Below are positions 21,188 through 32,689 of a DNA stretch of 64,000 nucleotides, in pieces. This DNA comes from Linum tenue. Taxonomy: Eukaryota > Streptophyta > Magnoliopsida > Malpighiales > Linaceae. The position numbers and the translations under genes were made by a program. Location of the stretch: NCBI GenBank assembly GCA_946122785.1, contig CAMGYJ010000002.1:68225703-68289702 (forward strand). Reading direction: 5' to 3'. Within the stretch, counting starts at the first letter, position 1; each line of letters begins with the position of its first letter. The notes below the pieces were generated by a model. It did not search any database and had not been told where the DNA came from. It saw only the letters and a list, made by a program, of their open reading frames with translations.

Positions 21188-22113
21188 GTGGACTACTGAA
21201 ACAAGAATCCTTCCAACATATGGCATGTTTGTACTCTGGATCTTAATTCTGATTTCACCAATGTGTCGGTAGTGTACATTGGAGATTTAATTATGGCTGT
21301 GGACTCATCTGCATCGATGTATTTGCAGGTCATATGATTGTAAATACCTTGTCTATTTGATTACACGCATTTAAGGGGTATCTTAGTGCAACCATTGTGC
21401 AGCAATGAATAAAGAAGTATCTTAAATTATTTGGAAGATCTGTACTCTTATTCTGGTTTTCTTGTATACTCCTTGAAAGAAGTTGAAGTGGAGTTCTTTT
21501 CTCCCCTGTTCTATCATTCCCAAGCATTTGTGTTGTTTATATTTGTCGTCTGTCCTAATACCTTCAACCAGCTATCATCATTGTATTCCCGTTCTGATCT
21601 TATGATCTGATGAGACTATATCTTGTATGGAAGTGTTTCTCTGGGACAGGCTGTAATCGGCTACCAAAGGGCTTGGTTTGCTTGTAGTTGGGAGTGCAGA
21701 AGCTAGTGCCTGTGCCAATGATCATGATCAAGTAAAAGCAGAGTTAGATTTACTAATGTGACTCGAGTACCAGCTGTTGCAGATAAGAGTTGGTTTATGA
21801 AAACAGTAAAATGGAAAACAATGGTTCAACTCATTCCTATAACTTCTGCGTCTTTCAGTCCCTACGAAGATAGCAAACTCTTACCAAATTCACTGTGGTG
21901 CACTCATCTGGTGAAAAGATCCTAAGACAACGTGGAGAATTATTATGAATTTTGTTATAAAACAAATTTAAGTGACTGTTTTGTTAGTAACCCGTAAGTA
22001 TGTGATCGTTACGTAATTAACCAGCATTCTCACTCTGTTTCACTTGCTGGCTGGCTCGCCATCTCTCTTTCTGGGTTCTGGCAGCAGTGGTGGCAAAGCA
22101 AGAAAGAAAAAGC
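21188..22113. other. F-box 3' region and cornichon upstream region
   Basis: No gene seen. The final 100 bases should be the 5' leader of the cornichon gene. Confidence 0.5.
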
Positions 22114-23178
22114 ATGGCGTCCTATTTGCTTCTCTGGATGCTCTTTTGCGTCCTCAACTTAGGCCTCCTTGCTATCGTCTTCCACGCGGTACTCCCTCTG
22201 TTCCTGCTTTCCCGTTCCTCAACTTCCACTTGTGGTTTTCCTTTCCCTTTTCTAATTACACTGCTGCGATGGTCGCCGGAGAAAAAGTTCAGAACAAAAA
22301 TGAAGGATAACTGAGATTTCTGAGTTTGTAAAACACTTGCTGGAATTTAGGCTAGCTAGTTTGAACAATGATACTGAGTTGAGTTTCTAGCTCTCCCAAT
22401 CGAATTTGAATCCTAAAGTTCATTGCTTGTCTCCGTCTGAAATCTAGGGTGAAACTTTTTGTAGCTGTTGGCCTTGACAGACATGGAAGCAGACCAACTT
22501 GACCCATTTGAAGCAACAGCTCGAGTCAATAAGTTCGTGTTGCCTGAGTTCATCCTGCAATGGATCTTGTGCTCTCTCTTCCTCGTCACGGGTCACTGGG
22601 TCATGGTTCTCATTTCACTCCCCATTGCCTGCTTTCATTTGACGCTGTAAGTACCTATCTAGCTATCTACATTGGGTTTCTGGTTGTTGTCTATACTCTG
22701 TTGCTTTCGGGTTTATGAATCGGTATCTAGGGAGTAGGGACTGAAACTCTTAAGCCATCCATAGAGAAGAGTCATCCGATCTGTTCTTGGTAGTCAATAT
22801 TTGGTACTAGTTTCTGCTGTGTGGTCTAATTGTTCTTCTCTTGAATTTTATGGATGTAGCTACTTGAAAGGGAAGCATCTCATTGATGTCACTGAAGTGT
22901 TCCGGAGTCTTGCTCGCGAGAAACAGCATAGGGTGATCAAGTTAGGTATCTACTTGGTCTTCCTCTGCATTACCATCTTCAGGTTAGACCTTCACTGCTG
23001 CTAAGTTAAATCATTGGTTTCTGGCATAGCAGTTTTCCAGTGACCATTTGTGTTAGTTTATGGTCCATCGTTCATCACGGCTAGTGGTGCTGATGAGAAA
23101 ACAACCATTTACAGGGTGGCTCTGGTCAAGTTTGATACTCTGAGAAGTGCAGCAGCTGATCCCGTGTATTTCAGGTGA
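22114..23178 (+). CDS. CNIH: Cornichon-family ER cargo receptor (CNIH/Erv14 type)
   Basis: Four exons, 22114-22188, 22465-22646, 22860-22982 and 23115-23178, join at GT-AG sites with matching phases into 147 residues, a usual length. Cornichon proteins are small membrane proteins that load transmembrane cargo into COPII vesicles at ER exit sites. Visible marks are an N-terminal membrane segment (about 4-24), the conserved LTDMEADQLDPF loop with VNKFVLPEF after it, a second hydrophobic stretch, KGKHLIDVTEVFRSL, and a third hydrophobic stretch (IKLGIYLVFLCITIF). The start is fixed by the short first exon, which encodes only the first membrane segment. Confidence 0.92.
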
Positions 23179-23824
23179 TCAATGATAGCTGGCTGATAAC
23201 AGTGTACATATGAGAGATGTGGTTTACCCATATTTCTGGTACTGCCCTCATTGTTGTTAGATAGAGGAACTCGTTGACTATGTTTGTGTGGCTTGTTCAC
23301 TTGAGAAGATATGGAAGGGTTGACCATGAAATTGACAAGCTTTTGTTAGAATGTTGTACTTCGAAGCTTACATGTGAAAGCTCTGAACTTCCTGACATAA
23401 GTTGATTGATAGTTGACTGCTATTTGTACACAAAGAAGTTGAAGTTTTAAAACGATGATAAATGCTATGGATTCATGATTAGGTTATTGGTCTTCAACTT
23501 TGAAAGGAGAAGAAGTTGTTGAAGCAAAAGAGGTGTAATGAGAACACCAGCAACTCCATCCTTAATGGCGATGAAAAAACTAAAAGTTGTTGATTCGCTC
23601 AGCCCAACATATAAGCAAATGTTCTTGTGTTACAATATAGACGATAGGATTTGCTAAGCGATACATGGCATGGCACCAAGATGATCCCACTAAAGTGAGA
23701 ACATATCATGACATTTTCAAAACTTTCTGAAAAAAGGATTAAAGCCAAACAAGTCGGATAAATACAATTTAGTAGTCAAACCTTTAATTTTAAACAAAAC
23801 AATAGCTAAATCTTTCAAAAAACA
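23179..23824. other. Cornichon 3' region
   Basis: 3' UTR and intergenic DNA; nothing else recognised. Confidence 0.5.
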
Positions 23825-23833
23825 AAATAGTAA

Positions 23834-24996
23834 GGCAAAATATAGTTGTATATCCACAACTATCAGGTTTGTGATAAATATATCAACAACTATCGAAATA
23901 CACGAAATATCCAAATATCGGAAGGTTGTGTGACAAATCTATCCACTTCCATCTGAAACAATAACGACATGTTAAACGGCGTTAAATTGACTAACGGAAT
24001 GTTGAATCGATGCCATCTCACCTGCCACATAAGCCAAAAAGCAACCAAACTTTACACGTAGATGCCAAATAAGCTAGTTGAATAAAGGCAGAATACAACT
24101 GTATATCCACAACTATCATGTTTGTGACAAATATATCTACAACTATTAGGTTTGTGACAAATATATCCACAACTATCGAAATACACGAAATATCCATTTT
24201 CGTCCACTCCGTTAACTCTGTCAGTTAACTTGATGACTGGACAGACGGTGAATGCTTGATTGGCGTGTTTCTGACCCCACTGAATGACGTAGACTAAAAG
24301 AGAAATTTTTAAACAAAAACCCTAAAAACCACAGACGGCGAGACTAAAAATCCAACCCAGAAACACGCCCGATAACCACTAATCCTCCTCTGATCGATGC
24401 TTCCACCCCCAAATAACCCTACCACAATCCCCAACCATTGCCTCCCTTTTACTACGACGGCTTCCATGCAGTTGGCGCCATGGTGATACCAAGCTTGAAT
24501 CTCAAACAAAAAAAGCTTGAATCTAACCAAATCGCCAACAGAGAAGACTGCAGCAGCGAGGTCTAACAGATAACGATGTAAAGTTTGATTGCTATTCGAC
24601 TTATGTGGCAGGTGAGATGGCATCGATTCAGCATTCCGTTAGTCAATTTAACGCCGTCTGACACGTTGTTATAGTTTCAGACGAAAGTGGATAGATTTGT
24701 CACACAACCTTCCGATATTTGGATATTTCGTGTATTTCAATATTTGTGGATATATTTGTCACAAACCTGATAGTTGTGGATATACAACTGTATTTTGCCT
24801 ATTTTTTTTTCTCTTTTAATCCACGTCATTTAGTGGGGTCAGAAACACGCCAACTAAGCATCCACCGTCTGTCCAGTCATCAAGTTAACTGACGGAGTTA
24901 ACGGAGCGGACAGAAATGGATATTTCGTGTATTTCGATAGTTATGGATATATTTGTCACAAACCTTATAGTTGTGGATATACAGCTGTATTTTGCC
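23834..24996. mobile_element. Mutator-like foldback element with 9-bp target duplication AAATAGTAA
   Basis: AAATAGTAA flanks the element at 23825-23833 and 24997-25005. Outer termini start GGCAAAATA and are inverted copies of about 90 bases, rich in GTTTGTGACAAATATATCC sub-repeats. Two further arms lie inside: 23834-24033 is inverted at 24600-24799, and 24087-24290 is inverted at 24823-24996, so the order is A, B, middle, A', B'. This looks like one element inserted in or recombined with a relative. The 309-base middle (24291-24599) is compositionally different and may be captured host DNA. Confidence 0.85.
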
Positions 24997-25005
24997 AAAT
25001 AGTAA

Positions 25006-27585
25006 CTATTCCGTTAACTTTCCATCCGATTTACCGTTAGTTGACTTTGACGTGGCAATTTGGTTGTTAAGCTGTGGCAATATTAGTATTCTTTAATTTT
25101 AATTTTTCATATATTATTTTTCAAAATGAAATTAGAAAAGTATAAAGTATAAAAAATCGGCTAAACCCAGCCCGTCGCCCACCAGACAATGTAGCCAAAC
25201 TCCGACGAATCCCTCCCTCGATTTTGATCAGAAGAAGATGTCCTTTCCAGCAACAGTGAGGACGACCCATTGCTAATTGCTTTGGTCTCCTTCACAAATT
25301 TTGAACTTTGCTGGCTCGACTTGTGGCGCAAACTCCTCGGTATCCCAATCGTCAAGTAGCCAAACGAACTTCAACTTCCCGCTCAACAATTGGGAGGACG
25401 ATAATCAATTAGTTTTATGGGATTGATATCAAGAGAACTACGGGCGAATCTGGCAGTTATGAACTTCGATTCTGGAAAATCCCAAAAGCGAAACCCTAAC
25501 TGGAAATCGGTGGATGTCGGAATCGATAGGGCTCCTCTTCTTCCTTCGTCGAGTACTCGCCGGTACGCTTCAATCACGAACAAGGAAAGGAACCCAGAGT
25601 TCTGACACAGAGCACCTCGCCCCGGAATCACCTCTTTTCCCAGAACTCGAAGTGAAACTCAAAATCCAATCAGTTGCGTCATCTTGCGAATCGGGCAGAG
25701 AAGGAGAACATGCAGAGGAAAAAGGAGAGGTATACATCTTTCTAGAAACACAACCTTTTTTACAGAAAAGGAGGGATCCGAGTATCGCTTAGAACCCGAT
25801 TTTCCCAGGAAATGAGAGGATCACGATGATCGCTTAAGACCCCATTTCCTTAGACATGCATCTCTTTATAAAGAGTTTAAATAAGTGGCACATTGTATTA
25901 TTTTAAATCACTGAAAATAATAAAATGATTAACAATTAACAAATTTATTTTACAAACCTCTAACTTACGTTAACAAAAAAGAAATGACAAGTGATGATAA
26001 ATTATATATACATTGTGATCGTTCCAAACATCTCTTGAACGATGATTATCTTGGTCGTACAACACGGATGGATCAATCGGTACTTGATCAACATAATATC
26101 TTTGATTGTAAATAACTAAATATTAGCGTTCTCCCCAACCTCTACGATAACATAACAACAACATAAATTCATTAGTATATAGATTAAATAAAATTATTAT
26201 AACAACAACAGAATTTAGGTAAAATGAGTACGTGCCGCTTGATAGTTATCATAATAAATACCCTCTTCTTCGAAAATATAGGTCATTTTTTCAGGAACCG
26301 GACATGAATTCGACTGGTTTTGAAGGAAAACCCAAAGAAATGTCTTTTGATAGCAGTTCGGACTTAGCCGCAACCAACATACCATTATTTCCTAGGTTTT
26401 TGGGTGGAGAGGGGGATAGATAGAGAGATAAACTTAGAGAGAGAAGAATGAATTTTGGTGTGAAGAAATGAGGAGGAGGGGGGAATTTATATAGTGTTTG
26501 AACCGCCTGACTAGGGGGCAGTTTTGTAATTTTACAACAAAGGGAACCACACCCCGGCCAACGGTTTCCATTTTTCAACGTGCAAACTGCGCCTTCGAGT
26601 AGCGGTTACCACGACCAAACACGGATCGTGCACCTGTCGTACGGTTTGCCGCTAGATCGCGTCCTTATCTGGCGATTTGCAGAAAAGCCACGTGGGGGAG
26701 CGATTATTTGGCTGCCCTAAGGGAAACCTCCCCTTTCCCGCGCAGTTCTCCTTTGAACCGCTGCTTCCCCATACAGTTTTCAAATAATGGTGGTAGATTT
26801 GAAATGTTTTCGATTTAGGTGATATATTTGTAAATCTTTTATAAACAGTGATAGATTTGGATTTTTCCCCATTTACGCACTTGTCCAATTCGCACATTTC
26901 ATTTTTCGTCTGCATGGTGGAATTAATGGCGAAATCCCATCTCTGCTCACACCGGCCACACTGTCCGCTAGACCAGCCATCAATGGCGAATATCCCACAA
27001 CCAGCTGCCGCAAGCATAATCGCAAGCCCGAACGACTTCAAGGAAAATTTATTGGAGGAATTTTGGGCATGCTGGGAGGAAATTCAAGAGGAGTACAACC
27101 AAGCAATGGCGGCTATACTGGCGAAGATGAAGATGAAGATGATTGGTTCCTCTTAAAAGCTAGCTCTGAAGTTGTCGCTTGCTATTGTTTCACCATCACC
27201 ATCGCTGACGCCTACCTCAACCATCATGGTCATTCCATCCGTACCAAGTTTGTCGTCGCCACATGGAGAGACGCCTCCAACTGTCGAGGAAACGTACAAT
27301 AAGCTAAACCTAGTTCCAATTCTTCCGTCGCGAAAGTCGACCAGCGCCCAAAGTCTACAACATGTCGTTCCTATAAATTATGTCGTAAGAATTAATCCAG
27401 TGTAGGAACGAGTTTCATCAATCATCAAGATAGCAAATTTAGTTAGGTGTAGAGGGACGACTGTCCAAATTAATGGTGGGAAGTTCAAGAAGAGGAAGAA
27501 ACAACGCGTCGTTGGCGTTGCTACTAAATTGGAGGACCTTCTTGCACTGTCGACAACCATCAAACCCGCCTTCGCCAATATTGAT
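25006..27585. other. Transposon-poor intergenic stretch, unassigned
   Basis: Several open frames of 60-130 codons occur (for example 26652-27041 minus and 26848-27156 plus), but none has a recognisable motif or gene structure. No transposon ends were identified. Confidence 0.4.
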
Positions 27586-27676
27586 GTTACACAATGCCCA
27601 TTATCAATTCGAGGGTCGATGCCCACCCTCTGTCGTGGTGCACCGACCCTTGAATTGATAATGGGCATCGTGTAAT
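27586..27676. repeat. Near-perfect 33-bp inverted repeat (hairpin)
   Basis: Arms 27586-27618 and 27644-27676 pair with about three mismatches around a 25-base loop. The arms contain AATGCCCATTATCAATTC and its inverse. It may be a small foldback element or the stem of an RNA. Confidence 0.75.
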
Positions 27677-28065
27677 TAATCCCCAGAAGCGTGTGTGTCC
27701 TTTGGATTGGGTGGGTGATAGAATATGACTTGAATATGATTTGAGCTTTGTTTTGTGTTTTGGGCTTATTTTGTTTGGATTTGTGTTTGTGCTTTGTTTT
27801 GACCTTTTCCTTGTATGTTTGGGAAAATGTGTTTGGTTTTTTGTTTGAGATTAGAAGAAGAGTTCTATAAATACTCTTCACCACCCTAATCTATAGTAAG
27901 GTCAGTCAGGTTAGTTTGTTTGGTTTGTCCGTTCTGGAATTTGGTTTGTAACATGAACTCTCCTCAAATTAGTGAAATTTGTTCTCCCTACCTGTGGATA
28001 GCTAGCACACATTGTGTTAGTGAACCACGTTAAATTTGTATTAAGCACGCTTCCGTTCTGACAAG

Positions 28066-28077
28066 TGGTATCAGAGC
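28066..28077 (+). promoter_or_regulatory. Primer-binding site, initiator Met tRNA type
   Basis: TGGTATCAGAGC begins two bases after the left LTR and complements the 3' end of plant initiator tRNA-Met. Confidence 0.9.
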
Positions 28078-28974
28078 ATGGTCGGTTGGCTGGGCAATCG
28101 GCGAGGGATCGTGGTGACTGTCGCGGTTGTCGTGTTGATTGATTTGAAGTTGCAAATTACAACTTACAATGTTTGTTAGCGTTCGGATCATCGCGCTGCT
28201 ATTCTGAAATTTTTCATTGGTTGTCAATCTAATTCAAAAGAATTGGAGTGGAAATCTTTAGTCGCGGATACTGCTGCGGAATCTGGTTAGTTTTCTTTAT
28301 TCGGGTTTGCAGAAGAACTATATCTGGTTTCTCTGATTTGATTAGTCGTAGGTGAGAAGCCGCACCTTTTAATTGGGAAGTTTGTCTGTTTGTGAAAATT
28401 CCAGCAGTCGCATTGTAGTATTTTTGAAACCGAGAATCAATATGCAATTGTGTTGATGGAATTACTAGAGTTTTATTTTTTGTGATCGGAGATTATTGTG
28501 GTTAGCACTCACAATTTGCGGGTCCTTCGAGACGCAAATTAGCCACCGAAGATTTGGATATTGGGAATTACTTGTTATCTTTGGAGTTGAAGTTTGACTT
28601 GGTGGACTTTTGTGAGCGGTTTCCACCGAGCTGTGGTGAGGTGGTTCGTTAGGGTTTGGGGATAATTTTGTTTGTTATCCTTGAATGGTGGTCAGCGTTT
28701 CCAATCAACAAGGATGTTTGATCAGGATTTGAAAATTGAGAAGTCAATTTGGAGTAGCTGGTTTGGAGTTAGAGTTAAATATGATGTTGGTGTTATGCAC
28801 GGAAATAACACCAAGTTGATTTTGCATGGCAAGTCCCAACATGGGTTGGACTTGCTGCATGTTTTGATTTGTTAACCGCCCTTAGGGGCATTTGGAGGTA
28901 GGGAAGATTCTGGTACATTTGGAGTTTTGAAGAGTTTCGTATGCCTGAAAATTTTGGTTGAATTTGAGTTTGGT

Positions 28975-29165
28975 GATATACATCGCATTTGAGTCTAGTG
29001 ATATGGATCTCATTTGGATATGTCTATCAATTTTGATTGCATCTGAATTTGGCGATTTGCATCGCGTTTGAGTTTGGCGGTTTCAACCGCATTTGGATAC
29101 GTCTGGCAATATGTATCGCGTCTGGATACATCTGGCAACTTTGGTTGCGTCTGGTACATCTGGTA
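28975..29165. repeat. Degenerate minisatellite inside the TRIM element
   Basis: Units of about 25-28 bases built on GCATTTGAGTTTGGCGATTTG recur about seven times and end at the right LTR. Each contains a short self-complementary core (CGATTTGCATCG-like), in which both halves vary together between units. Confidence 0.7.
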
Positions 29166-29908
29166 TTTGAGAGAGAATTCAAGTCAAGGTGGAGATTATT
29201 AGAATATGACTTGAATTTGATTTGGGCTTTATTTTTGTTTTGTTTTGTGTTTTGGGCTTATTTTGTTTGGATTTGTGTTTAGGCTTTGTTTTGACCTTTT
29301 CCTTGTATGTTTGGGAGAAGGTGTTTGGTTTTCTGTTTGGGATTAGGAGAAGACTTCTATAAATACTCTTCACCACCCTAATATATAGTAAAGTCTGTGA
29401 GATTAGTTTGTTTGGTTTGTCCGTTCTGGAATTTGGTTTGTAACCTGTACTCTCCTCAAATTAGTGAAATTTGTTCTCTCCTGCCCGTGGATTAGCTAGT
29501 ACACATTGTGTTAGTGAACCACCTTAAATTTGTGTTCGTTCGTGTTGATCTAGATTATCATTAGCACTCTTTCGTTCTGACAGTGGGAAAGATCACTAAT
29601 AAAGAATTGGACTTAAAACCATTATCATTCTCAATAGTCCCATGCTCAAGGGGGTGACAAAGCCGCATGAATTAAGGGTACGGGAGAATTCAAACATCCC
29701 GCATGGAAAATGGGGATTGGAAGAGATCGATTGGTGCATGCCTGGGAAGCAGAAGTGGAGTTGCGAATCAAAAAGTGAAGGAACCGTGGGAGAAACTGAC
29801 TCTATCACATCTATCTATAAAAATAATAAAGCGCTTTGAGATTTTAACCCCTAACACGTCAGCCTTCCTCAAAATATAGGCTATCCACGTCAGCGGCTAC
29901 TCTTTTAC

Positions 29909-30198
29909 TAGGGGTGTGCAACGGTTCGGTTCGGTCCGGACCGGACCAAACTCATGAGAACCACGGTCCATTAGTGAAAGACATGTTAGGACCAAGGACC
30001 GGAGCATTCTTGCATTTGGTCCATTTGGTCCGGTTCGGTCCGGTCCAAATATGAGCTCGGTCCACCATTTCTTCAGTAATTATAAAATTCATTAGGACCA
30101 AGGACCAGACCGCATTTTACTCGGTCCGGTCCGGTCCGGTCCGGTCCGGTCTTAACAACGGTTTGGTCTGGTACGGACCGGACCATTGCACACCCCTA
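29909..30198. mobile_element. hAT MITE with 8-bp target duplication TCTTTTAC
   Basis: TCTTTTAC at 29901-29908 and 30199-30206 flanks a 290-base element. Its termini are inverted, TAGGGGTGTGCAA and TTGCACACCCCTA. Subterminal GGTCCGGT/ACCGGACC repeats pair with each other and form a (GGTCC)n run at about 30125-30150. The 8-bp duplication fits the hAT superfamily. It is inserted within the Helitron and so is younger than it. Confidence 0.92.
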
Positions 30199-30973
30199 TC
30201 TTTTACTCTCTCTCCACCAATCCCGGCCGCCTTCGCTGATACCCCCAATTCCTATTAGAGAGCAGTTATATCAAGGCTTCGGTTCGTTTAAAGTTGAAAC
30301 AGTTTCTTATGTGGCGATTTAAGTGATTAAAACAGAGCGGGTTATGGGATTGCAATTTGAGGGACTGAATTCCGGCCTGTGATTAAGCCGCAGAGTTGAA
30401 CGGCATGATCGGGCGAGTTCACAGGATGCGGCTTCCGACTGGTGAAAGAGGCAATTGTCACTCAAGGTTCTCAAATCTCAAGGCAGTGTGAAATCCTAAT
30501 TAATTGCCTCGAGCAGAGCATGATCTGACGCGGACCCAGAGCGAGAATTTGCAGAAGAAATTTCATGGACCGAGAATCCGTTCCCTGGAACCGAAATAAA
30601 GAAAATTGCAGCGCACTAGGCCGGCCATCCCGGAAAATTCTGAACGTATTTCATTGGTCCTATAAAGTAGGAAAGCGCTGGGGATTGGGTTCTGCTAAGC
30701 AAAACAAGGTGTGACCAATTTCTTCATGTCCAATTACATTGATCTATGCATGAAAGTTCCAATTTCACTTTTGTCTGCAGTTTATCTGGTTATTCATGTT
30801 TGGTCAACACCAAATGATATAAAGGTTATGTTTCAAATGATGTATCCACCAATACATTATGGATTCGTTTTGCCACGAAATTTTAAAAATGTGTGAATTT
30901 AATTTAATTTTTACATTATAGAAAACCCGAGAATTATCAAGTGAAAATTGGCTAAATTACATGTTTAGAATGC

Positions 30974-31171
30974 GTTAAAACCATGGTCCATGCAATTGCA
31001 TCGGAGACCGTACCAAAAAAGTCAGGCGGTAGGAAATTTTATGATAAAACTATGTTTTAATCGTAGTTCAATCGTTAATACCATTAGATACCGCCTATCG
31101 ATTTAACCTCCGATACTGGTATTTCGTGGTTGAACCGTCGATACGCAACAGTTTCATGGACCACGATTAAA
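30974..31171. repeat. Small imperfect foldback inside the Helitron
   Basis: GTTAAAACCATGGTCCATG on the left is answered by CATGGACCACGATTAAAAC on the right, 160 bases apart, with several mismatches. It may be another tiny MITE; no target duplication was confirmed. Confidence 0.45.
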
Positions 31172-31878
31172 ACTGAAATCAGAAATTGATGGTCTGAAAT
31201 TTTGATTAAAATACCCATTTACTCCTTCCGTTGTGAGTTTGTAATCATAGAAGAGGAAGAACATTGGGTAGAACAACATGGAAATGTCAAAATATGGGAG
31301 TAGGTGCCCTAACTACAAATTCCACGTCCGCTGCAATTCTAGGGTTATTTTTGTTCATCCAAAGATCCAAACGTGGGGTTTTTACCCAATTACGCCATTA
31401 TGTTAAAATTAGGCACAATTCTCACACCAAAATTTCACATCAAACAACCCTTATATGAAATCATGCCTAAATCAGGTATGGAAAGACCGATAGTCATTAA
31501 AAAATTTCAAGTCACATGAACAATTCTATTTCAAAAATATGATATTGGTTCATGCACAACAAGAACACAACGTTATGCGTTACAAATACTCAGAACACAA
31601 ACAAGATAGCACATTTGGGCATTTGGCAATCGTTAATTGCTAAGCGAATTTGGTTACTTGAAATCAATTAAACTCCTCGAAATTTAAATCCTAATGCACC
31701 TATAAAAAATCGTAGTCTTCTCATTCGCCAAATAAATCATTTTACCAATGTACCCAAATATATAAACATAACAATAAAAAAAATCTACAAGATCATAAGA
31801 AGCTAAAATTACTGCTTTTGTTCCACGTTAAATTAGGCCAAAAAAATTCACCCGCCCAATGGGCGGGCACAAAGCTAG

Positions 31879-32086
31879 TTACAAGATTAATTCATTTTCG
31901 ATGGATCTCCTTACGTTGGAGGATCGAATTTGGTGCTCAAGCTCAACTGGAAGTATCAAAAGCGCGAGCATCATTATTTCACACTCACTATCATCTACTA
32001 CAAGTTTATCCAGGTTGAGAGTTCTTCCGCGATGAATACCAACCTTGAGGGCAAGGTTGTGCTAAAGCCTAAAAGAGGGAGAGGAT
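31879..32086 (+). pseudogene. 3' end of an older gypsy-like polyprotein
   Basis: One frame reads NLEGKVVLK shortly before a purine tract (32071-32085) and an LTR. This resembles the NLEDKV..K motif near the end of chromodomain-bearing gypsy polyproteins. The fragment is short and cut by the Helitron, so the assignment is weak. Confidence 0.4.
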
Positions 32087-32405
32087 TGTTAAGAGAATTG
32101 AGTCATCGTAGCAATTGGGCTAATTATCTGGGCCTAGTTATCTTTATTGTATGAGTCTTTTATTATTATTGTCTTTATTAGTGTTTTCCTTGTTCAAGTA
32201 GGATTTGGTATTGTTAGTTAGTTCCTTATAAGAGTAGGAGTCATGTTCTAGATAGGAAAAGGTAGATACTTCTATGCCTATAAATATGTACTAGTTCATT
32301 CGTTTAATGTCATGAGAAGATCGGAACCCAATTTATGTTTCGTTTGCTTTGATTATTTCTCTTTTAGTCTAGCAGTTTCGTAACTATTTTGGGGTTGTTC
32401 TCACA
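32087..32405 (+). repeat. 3' LTR of an older LTR retrotransposon
   Basis: Starts TGTTAAGAGAATTG directly after the purine tract AAAAGAGGGAGAGGA and ends GTTCTCACA. It contains a TATA-like CCTATAAATATG near its middle. The partner LTR was not found; the left part of this element is lost or split by the TRIM and Helitron insertions. Confidence 0.6.
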
Positions 32406-32689
32406 ATTAATGTATGGGTAATGAGTACCCGTTAACCTGTACGAGTTTGAGACATGTGATGAAATTTCTACTTCAAATGGGATTGGCTACCCGTTTCAAA
32501 CGGGACGGGTACCCAATCCCGTCCCGTTGCCCACCCCTACTTATACGAGGGCGGATCCCATGACTAGGGGGGTCCTTAGCCACTTGACTAAGCCTCTCCT
32601 AGCCCTTAGATCTGGACACCCCAATCTGACGGTTAAAAAATGGGAAGAGATTTTTAATTAATGACATGGGTAGTTTGGGTATTATAAAA

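Larger units (their letters stand above)
27716..29582 (+). mobile_element. TRIM/LARD-type non-autonomous LTR element, target duplication GTGGG
   Basis: The left LTR is 27716-28063 (348 bp) and the right 29197-29582 (386 bp); the right one has an extra block near its end. GTGGG flanks both sides (27711-27715, 29583-29587). After the left LTR comes TGGTATCAGAGC, the standard primer site for initiator methionine tRNA and usual in Ty1/copia elements. The 1.1-kb interior has no gag or pol. Both LTRs have mutated or diverged starts (TGATAG, TATTAG), so this insertion is older than the one at 11230. Confidence 0.92.
29810..31878 (+). mobile_element. Non-autonomous Helitron
   Basis: The left end TCTATCTATAAAAATA follows an A; the right end CTAG (31875-31878) precedes a T, matching Helitron insertion between A and T without duplication. 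Seven bases before CTAG lies the hairpin CCCGCCC-AAT-GGGCGGG (31851-31867), the classic Helitron 3' terminator. No Rep/helicase is encoded. A hAT MITE sits inside at 29909-30198. The exact left base is inferred. Confidence 0.78.

Noticed and set aside
24309..24623. 105-codon minus-strand ORF in the middle of the foldback element
   Set aside because: It runs into the inverted arm and shows no family motif; kept only as a possible captured fragment.
26652..27041. Minus-strand 129-codon ORF with several cysteines
   Set aside because: No signal, splice or domain evidence; the surrounding composition is intergenic.
27378..27884. Minus-strand 168-codon ORF
   Set aside because: It spans the TRIM target duplication and LTR boundary, so it cannot be an old gene.
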